DNA from: JAUVAV01 sp965371665
GTDB taxonomy: Bacteria > Oederibacteriota > JAAXVQ01 > JAUVAV01
Length of the DNA stretch: 17,009 bases
Reading direction: 5' to 3'
NCBI GenBank assembly: GCA_965371665.1
Contig: CBDUZI010000069.1
Coordinates: 1 to 17,009 of the forward strand
Position numbers and translations under genes: made by a program. Positions 13,216 to 17,009 of the stretch are shown here, piece by piece; the stretch's first letter is position 1; every line of letters begins with the position of its first letter. The notes beneath the pieces are model-generated. The model ran no database searches, was not told the DNA's origin, and saw only the letters and a list, made by a program, of their open reading frames with translations.

Positions 13216-13971
13216 ATGAGCAATCTGGGTGTTGCCGGAAAAACGGCTTTAGCCGCCATAATTATAGGTTTGCTGACTAACCGGGCAATCCGGAACGAAT
13301 TGCGCAAGGGTTATCCTCCGGCGCATTGTATTTTGGAAGGCGCGCTGATTTTCCTGGCCGGAACAGCGGTTGGTCTGATGCTGGCCGGATTTTTTTTCGG
13401 TTTGAATATCTTAAGCATCTGGAAACAGGAATTCCTCATCAGCCTGGATGCTTCACTGGTGTTTTACCGCCAAGGGGGTTGGAATGAAAAAGAATTACTC
13501 AGGGCCGTGCGTCTGATCCAGGTTCTGGTTATCGATGCGATATACGGATGGATAATAATTTTTTCGGTTTTTTTTTCCGGTTTGAGTTATTTCGTCCAGA
13601 AACGGATGTTTCCGCAGTGGCCGGGCGCCAAGATTCCGGTCAGGCCTTTCACCCGGTGGACGGTGCCGGATAAATTAATCTGGCTCTTCTTGGGGGGGCT
13701 GGCATTATTTTTATGGGGTTCCTGGCATCCGGGTATGTTAAGACAGGCCGGCGTGAATATGCTCCTGGTGGCCGGTCATATATATTTGGCGATCGGTATG
13801 GCAGTGCTGATGTTTTTCCTGGATAAAAAAAAATTCCCGCCCTATTTCAAATTTTGGGTGATCTTAGTGCTGTTTTTTTTTCCGGTGTTATTTATTTTTA
13901 TGACGCTCTTAGGGGTATGTGACACCTGGTGGGATTGGCGCAAAATAAAAGCGGAGGGAAAGAGGTCATGA
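13216..13971 (+). CDS. DUF2232 (YybS-like) membrane protein, possibly N-terminally short
   Basis: A polytopic inner-membrane protein with about six hydrophobic helices (roughly residues 8-22, 40-66, 105-128, 150-168, 180-200, 212-232). The C-terminal half carries the DUF2232 pattern FTRWTVPDKLIWLFLGGLAL, then GVNMLLVAGHIYLAIGMAVL and a final LLGVCDTWWDWRKIK. Members of this family are often found between rpsR and rplI, as here; their role is not established. At 251 residues it is shorter than many relatives, which carry further helices before the GLLTNRAIRNELRKG-like region. A stop lies two codons upstream of the ATG and the ribosome-binding site is weak, so the 5' end may have been lost. The stop overlaps rplI by ATGA. 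Confidence 0.8.
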   Translation: MSNLGVAGKTALAAIIIGLLTNRAIRNELRKGYPPAHCILEGALIFLAGTAVGLMLAGFFFGLNILSIWKQEFLISLDASLVFYRQGGWNEKELLRAVRLIQVLVIDAIYGWIIIFSVFFSGLSYFVQKRMFPQWPGAKIPVRPFTRWTVPDKLIWLFLGGLALFLWGSWHPGMLRQAGVNMLLVAGHIYLAIGMAVLMFFLDKKKFPPYFKFWVILVLFFFPVLFIFMTLLGVCDTWWDWRKIKAEGKRS

Positions 13972-14441
13972 AATTAATTTTGCGGGAGGATGTTAAAAAT
14001 CTGGGCCGGGCCGGCGATACGGTTAATGTCGCGGATGGTTTCGGACGTAATTACTTATTACCCAAAAAGATAGCCATAGTCATGACTCCGGCTAATTTAA
14101 AATGTCTGACGCAGCAACTTAACAGTAAAAAAGGCCGGGAAGAGCGCATCCGGCGGGAGGCCGAAGAGCAAGCCCGGGCGATTGGCGCGGAGCCGGTGAT
14201 AATCAAAGTGGCGGTCGGAGAGGGCGGCAAGCTTTTTGGTTCGGTTACCACGGCGGATATAGAGAAGGCCCTGTCCCAGCGCGGGGTAACGGTGGATAAA
14301 CGTAAAATCGACCTGGAGGAACCGCTCAAGCTGGCCGGCGCGTATACGGTGCCGATTAAAATGCATTCGGGCGTTACTGCGAATTTGACAGTAATGGTCC
14401 AAGCTGAAGACCCTAAGCCTGAGACGGAAGCCCAGGTGTAA
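13968..14441 (+). CDS. rplI: 50S ribosomal protein L9
   Basis: L9 binds 23S rRNA at the base of the L1 stalk. ATG 13968 gives MKLILREDVKNLGRAGDTVN, the usual start, and overlaps the DUF2232 stop; the longer frame from 13929 would lie inside that gene. The N-terminal domain contains VADGFGRNYLLPKKIA, followed by the long connecting helix (about 45-75) and the C-terminal domain (GEGGKLFGSVTTADIEKALS). 157 residues is slightly longer than the usual 148 or so, owing to an acidic tail (EDPKPETEAQV). Confidence 0.96.
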   Translation: MKLILREDVKNLGRAGDTVNVADGFGRNYLLPKKIAIVMTPANLKCLTQQLNSKKGREERIRREAEEQARAIGAEPVIIKVAVGEGGKLFGSVTTADIEKALSQRGVTVDKRKIDLEEPLKLAGAYTVPIKMHSGVTANLTVMVQAEDPKPETEAQV

Positions 14442-14453
14442 AGAGGCTTTGCG

Positions 14454-15821
14454 ATGGCGATTGTCCGTCAACCCGTTTCCGCCCCGGAAAAACTTCTTCC
14501 CCAGAACCTGGAAGCTGAACGCTCAACTTTAGGAGCCATGCTGCTTGACCGGGATGCCACATCGCGGGTGGTTGAGGTCCTCAAGGAAGAGGCTTTTTAT
14601 AAAGGCGCTCATCGGCATATTTTTCGCGCTATTCTTAACCTGTATGACCGCAATGAACCGGTCGACTATATTACTTTAACCGATCTGCTGTCCCGCGGGG
14701 GAAACCTGGAAGCTGCGGGCGGCGCGGTATATATTACCGGTTTGACGGACGGGGTTCCCACTGCTGCCCATGCCGAGCATTATGCGCGAATTGTCAAAGA
14801 AAAATCCATCCTGCGAAACCTGATTAGAACTACTACTAATATTATTTCCCGTTGCTACGCCGAAGGCGAAGAAGCCGACCGGTTGCTGGATGAAGCCGAA
14901 CGCTCAATCTTCGACATTTCCCAGGATCGCCAGCATGGCTCGGTGGTGCAGATCCGGGACGTGATACACGATGCCATGGAAGTCGTGGAAAATCTCTCCA
15001 AGCATGAAACCCACATTACCGGCGTTCCGACCGGGTACCAGAAACTGGATGAAATGACTTCCGGCTTGCATGCCGGGGAATTGGTTATCCTGGCCGCCCG
15101 GCCGTCCATGGGAAAAACGGCGCTGGCCTTGAATATTGCGGCGCATGCCGCCATGGAGGCCAAGATACCGGTGGCGGTTTTTTCCCTGGAAATGAGCGCC
15201 GAGGCCTTGGTTACCCGCATGCTCTGTTCGGAAGCGCGGGTGGATATCCAGGCCGTGCGTACCGGCCGGCTGGTGGAGGGCGATCTGGGGCATCTTTCCA
15301 TGTCTGCGGGGCGGCTTTTCGACGCCCCAATATTTATAGATGAATCGCCGAGTATTTCAGTTCTGGAAATGCGTTCCAAGGCCCGGCGTTTAAAATCCGA
15401 GCAGAAGATCGGATTGATTATTGTGGACTACATACAGATGATGGAAAGTGCCGGCCGTTCGGAAAACCGTCAGCAGGAGATAGCGGGTATTTCACGTTCG
15501 CTTAAAGCACTGGCCAAAGAATTGCGTATACCGGTTTTAGTGCTCTCGCAGCTTTCCCGGGCGCCGGAAGCCAGGGGTGACCGCCGTCCCCAGCTCTCGG
15601 ATTTGCGTGAATCCGGCGCGATTGAGCAGGATGCGGACGTAGTAGCATTTATTTTCCGGGAGGCATATTATGAGAAAGATAAAAAGGACGATAAAACCTC
15701 CGAGCTAATTATTGCCAAACAGCGAAACGGTCCGACCGGCACGATTAAACTGATTTTCAATCAGCAGTATACCCGGTTTGACAACATGTCATTACAACGG
15801 CCCGGGGAGGGAGGAGCATGA
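14454..15821 (+). CDS. dnaB: Replicative DNA helicase DnaB
   Basis: Unwinds DNA at the replication fork as a hexamer. The N-terminal domain (about 15-115: PQNLEAERSTLGAMLLDRDA) is followed by a linker helix and the RecA-like core: Walker A ARPSMGKTALALN (near 215), FSLEMSAEALVTRMLCSEA, Walker B LIIVDYIQMM (near 323), VLSQLSRAPEARGDRRPQLS and DLRESGAIEQDADVVAFIFR, then AKQRNGPTG near the end. 455 residues is standard and no intein interrupts it. An AGAGG lies eight bases ahead of the start. The stop overlaps alr by ATGA. Confidence 0.97.
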   Translation: MAIVRQPVSAPEKLLPQNLEAERSTLGAMLLDRDATSRVVEVLKEEAFYKGAHRHIFRAILNLYDRNEPVDYITLTDLLSRGGNLEAAGGAVYITGLTDGVPTAAHAEHYARIVKEKSILRNLIRTTTNIISRCYAEGEEADRLLDEAERSIFDISQDRQHGSVVQIRDVIHDAMEVVENLSKHETHITGVPTGYQKLDEMTSGLHAGELVILAARPSMGKTALALNIAAHAAMEAKIPVAVFSLEMSAEALVTRMLCSEARVDIQAVRTGRLVEGDLGHLSMSAGRLFDAPIFIDESPSISVLEMRSKARRLKSEQKIGLIIVDYIQMMESAGRSENRQQEIAGISRSLKALAKELRIPVLVLSQLSRAPEARGDRRPQLSDLRESGAIEQDADVVAFIFREAYYEKDKKDDKTSELIIAKQRNGPTGTIKLIFNQQYTRFDNMSLQRPGEGGA

Positions 15822-16945
15822 CTTGCCCGGCCCTGGGACGTCCCACCTGGGTAACCGTGGATTTAAACGCCTTGCAATGGAATTTTCGGCAGGTCCGGAA
15901 GCTGGTAGGTTCGTCAATAAGCATTCTGGCAATAGTTAAGGCCAATGCCTACGGACATGGAGCAGTGGCATGCGCGCGGGCGCTGGTTGCGGCCGGCGCG
16001 GATGCGTTGGGAGTGGCTACGGTGACGGAAGGGGTGGAAATACGGAGAGCCGGGGTCCGGCTTCCCCTGGTGGTTCTGGGTTTTACGCAGAATTGTGAAG
16101 CCGAACAGGTGCTTCGATGGCGGCTGGAACCAACCATAGTATCTCAATCCCAAGCCCGGGCTTTATCCCGCGCGGCCGGCCGGGCCGGCAGAAAAATCGC
16201 CGGACATTTAAAAATCGATACCGGCATGGGCCGCATCGGAATACGACCCCACGAGGCGGCGGAAGTAATCCGGGGCTGGAATAAACTTCATGGCCTCAAA
16301 ATCCAGGGGGTTTTTACGCATTTTTCCCATGCCGACGGCCGGGACCACAACTTACTCCGAAAACAGATCCAGGGACTGCAAGCCGCTGTCCGCAGCGTAG
16401 CGCAGGCCGGATGGAAGAAATTACAGGTGCACGCCGCGAATTCGGCTGCCATTATCGAATCTCCGGAAACCTATGGAAATATGGTCAGGCCGGGCCTAAT
16501 GCTCTACGGGCTTTATCCGGCGGCCCGCTTGCGGCGGCGCGTGCCTTTGCGCCCGGTGCTGCAATGGTCCACGCGGATTGTGCAACTTAAACAGGTGGCA
16601 GCCGGAACCGGGCTTTCTTACGGACACACCTATGTTACTTCACGCAAGTCCTGGATCGCGACCCTGCCGGTAGGCTATGCCGATGGCTTTTCGCGCGGAC
16701 TATCCAACCGGGGCCGGGTGCTGGTCCGGGGCCGGTCCTGTCCCGTAGTCGGCCGGGTTTGCATGGATATGTGCCTGATTGATGTGACCGGGATTCCGGG
16801 CGTAAAAGCAGGAGATGAAGCGGTGCTGATCGGCCGGCAGGGCCAAAAAGAATTGACAGCCGATGATATGGCTAATATTCTAAATACCATTTCCTATGAA
16901 ATTGTATGTGCCATCGGGGAACGGGTGCCGCGGATTTATAAGTAA
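15818..16945 (+). CDS. alr: Alanine racemase
   Basis: PLP enzyme making D-alanine for peptidoglycan. Residue Lys41 in AIVKANAYGHG is the PLP lysine; Tyr268 in GTGLSYGHTY is the second catalytic base; Lys132 in LKIDTGMGRIGI is at the position of the carbamylated lysine of known enzymes. The C-terminal beta domain carries LPVGYADGFSRGL and VGRVCMDMCLIDVT. 375 residues is the usual length. The ATG overlaps the dnaB stop, so alr is the last gene of the ribosome/replication cluster here; linkage of dnaB and alr is known in other bacteria. Confidence 0.97.
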   Translation: MTCPALGRPTWVTVDLNALQWNFRQVRKLVGSSISILAIVKANAYGHGAVACARALVAAGADALGVATVTEGVEIRRAGVRLPLVVLGFTQNCEAEQVLRWRLEPTIVSQSQARALSRAAGRAGRKIAGHLKIDTGMGRIGIRPHEAAEVIRGWNKLHGLKIQGVFTHFSHADGRDHNLLRKQIQGLQAAVRSVAQAGWKKLQVHAANSAAIIESPETYGNMVRPGLMLYGLYPAARLRRRVPLRPVLQWSTRIVQLKQVAAGTGLSYGHTYVTSRKSWIATLPVGYADGFSRGLSNRGRVLVRGRSCPVVGRVCMDMCLIDVTGIPGVKAGDEAVLIGRQGQKELTADDMANILNTISYEIVCAIGERVPRIYK

Positions 16946-16956
16946 AACGTTCCGCT

Positions 16957-17009
16957 AGGAGTCTGTCGGACTTAGGCACAAAATCGGATTTTGAGCACTC
17001 TTCCCCCTT
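16957..17009. other. Possible edge of an insertion sequence or repeat, cut by the window end
   Basis: Right after alr comes GGAGTCTGTCGGACTTAGGC with nested inverted repeats: AGTC-TGTCG-GACT, and CAAAATC (16979-16985) with GATTTTG (16987-16993) around one base. There is no clear terminator T-run. The GTCTGTCGGACTT start is reminiscent of terminal repeats of DDE insertion sequences, but no transposase is visible within the window. Confidence 0.3.

Noticed and set aside
1..17009. CRISPR arrays, tRNA or rRNA genes
   Set aside because: No regular repeat-spacer pattern, tRNA-like cloverleaf or rRNA sequence was recognised by eye in the gene-free stretches.

Overview
The window reads as chromosomal DNA of an uncultivated-type, Gram-negative-like bacterium. 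The right two thirds (about 5200-16945) is a dense, plus-strand housekeeping block in which several genes overlap by ATGA. The gene set (LytR-CpsA-Psr protein, argS, TPR protein, thiE, rpsF-ssb-rpsR-DUF2232-rplI-dnaB-alr) and a secreted protein with a Por/T9SS-type C-terminal tail fit candidate phyla such as Omnitrophota or relatives. That placement is inference only; no rRNA or other decisive marker is present.

Left region, 1-2700, is an accessory scrapyard. It starts with a scar of a REP-associated tyrosine transposase (about 51-110). Next is a broken AlbA_2/Schlafen-type ATP-binding gene (117-801) with an internal deletion and a frameshift, overlapping by ATGA with the first 26 codons of a gene resembling hsdR (798-878). 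Together these look like the eroded edge of a type I restriction-modification locus. A complete, A/T-rich transcription unit (promoter 882-911, secreted LolA/DUF4412-like protein 960-1781, terminator 1800-1840) follows, and this unit is bracketed by 13-bp direct repeats. After a gene-free stretch with degenerate repeats come a 54-residue membrane microprotein (minus strand, 2163-2327) and the C-terminal third of an Hsp20 gene (minus, 2472-2660).

Middle region, 2692-5217: a secreted glycoside-hydrolase-like protein on the minus strand. Its C-terminal sorting domain is cut by one in-frame TAG at 2833-2835, and the remaining 46 codons of the domain are still intact behind it. The 348-bp divergent intergenic region to the next gene holds two clean hairpins and a good sigma70-type promoter for the plus-strand operon.

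Right region, 5218-16945: operon 1 is LCP cell-wall ligase, argS (with an altered HIGH motif), an unrecognised 496-residue protein with a coiled coil and a nuclease-like C-terminal domain that appears catalytically dead, a secreted TPR protein and thiE. Operon 2 is the conserved ribosome/replication cluster rpsF-ssb-rpsR-DUF2232-rplI-dnaB, running by overlap into alr. The last 50 bases look like the start of a further repeat or insertion sequence that leaves the window.

I do not see a complete undescribed defence or metabolic system. The best leads are the amber-interrupted sorting domain, the unrecognised coiled-coil/dead-nuclease gene tied to argS, the non-canonical argS signature and the repeat-bracketed cassette.
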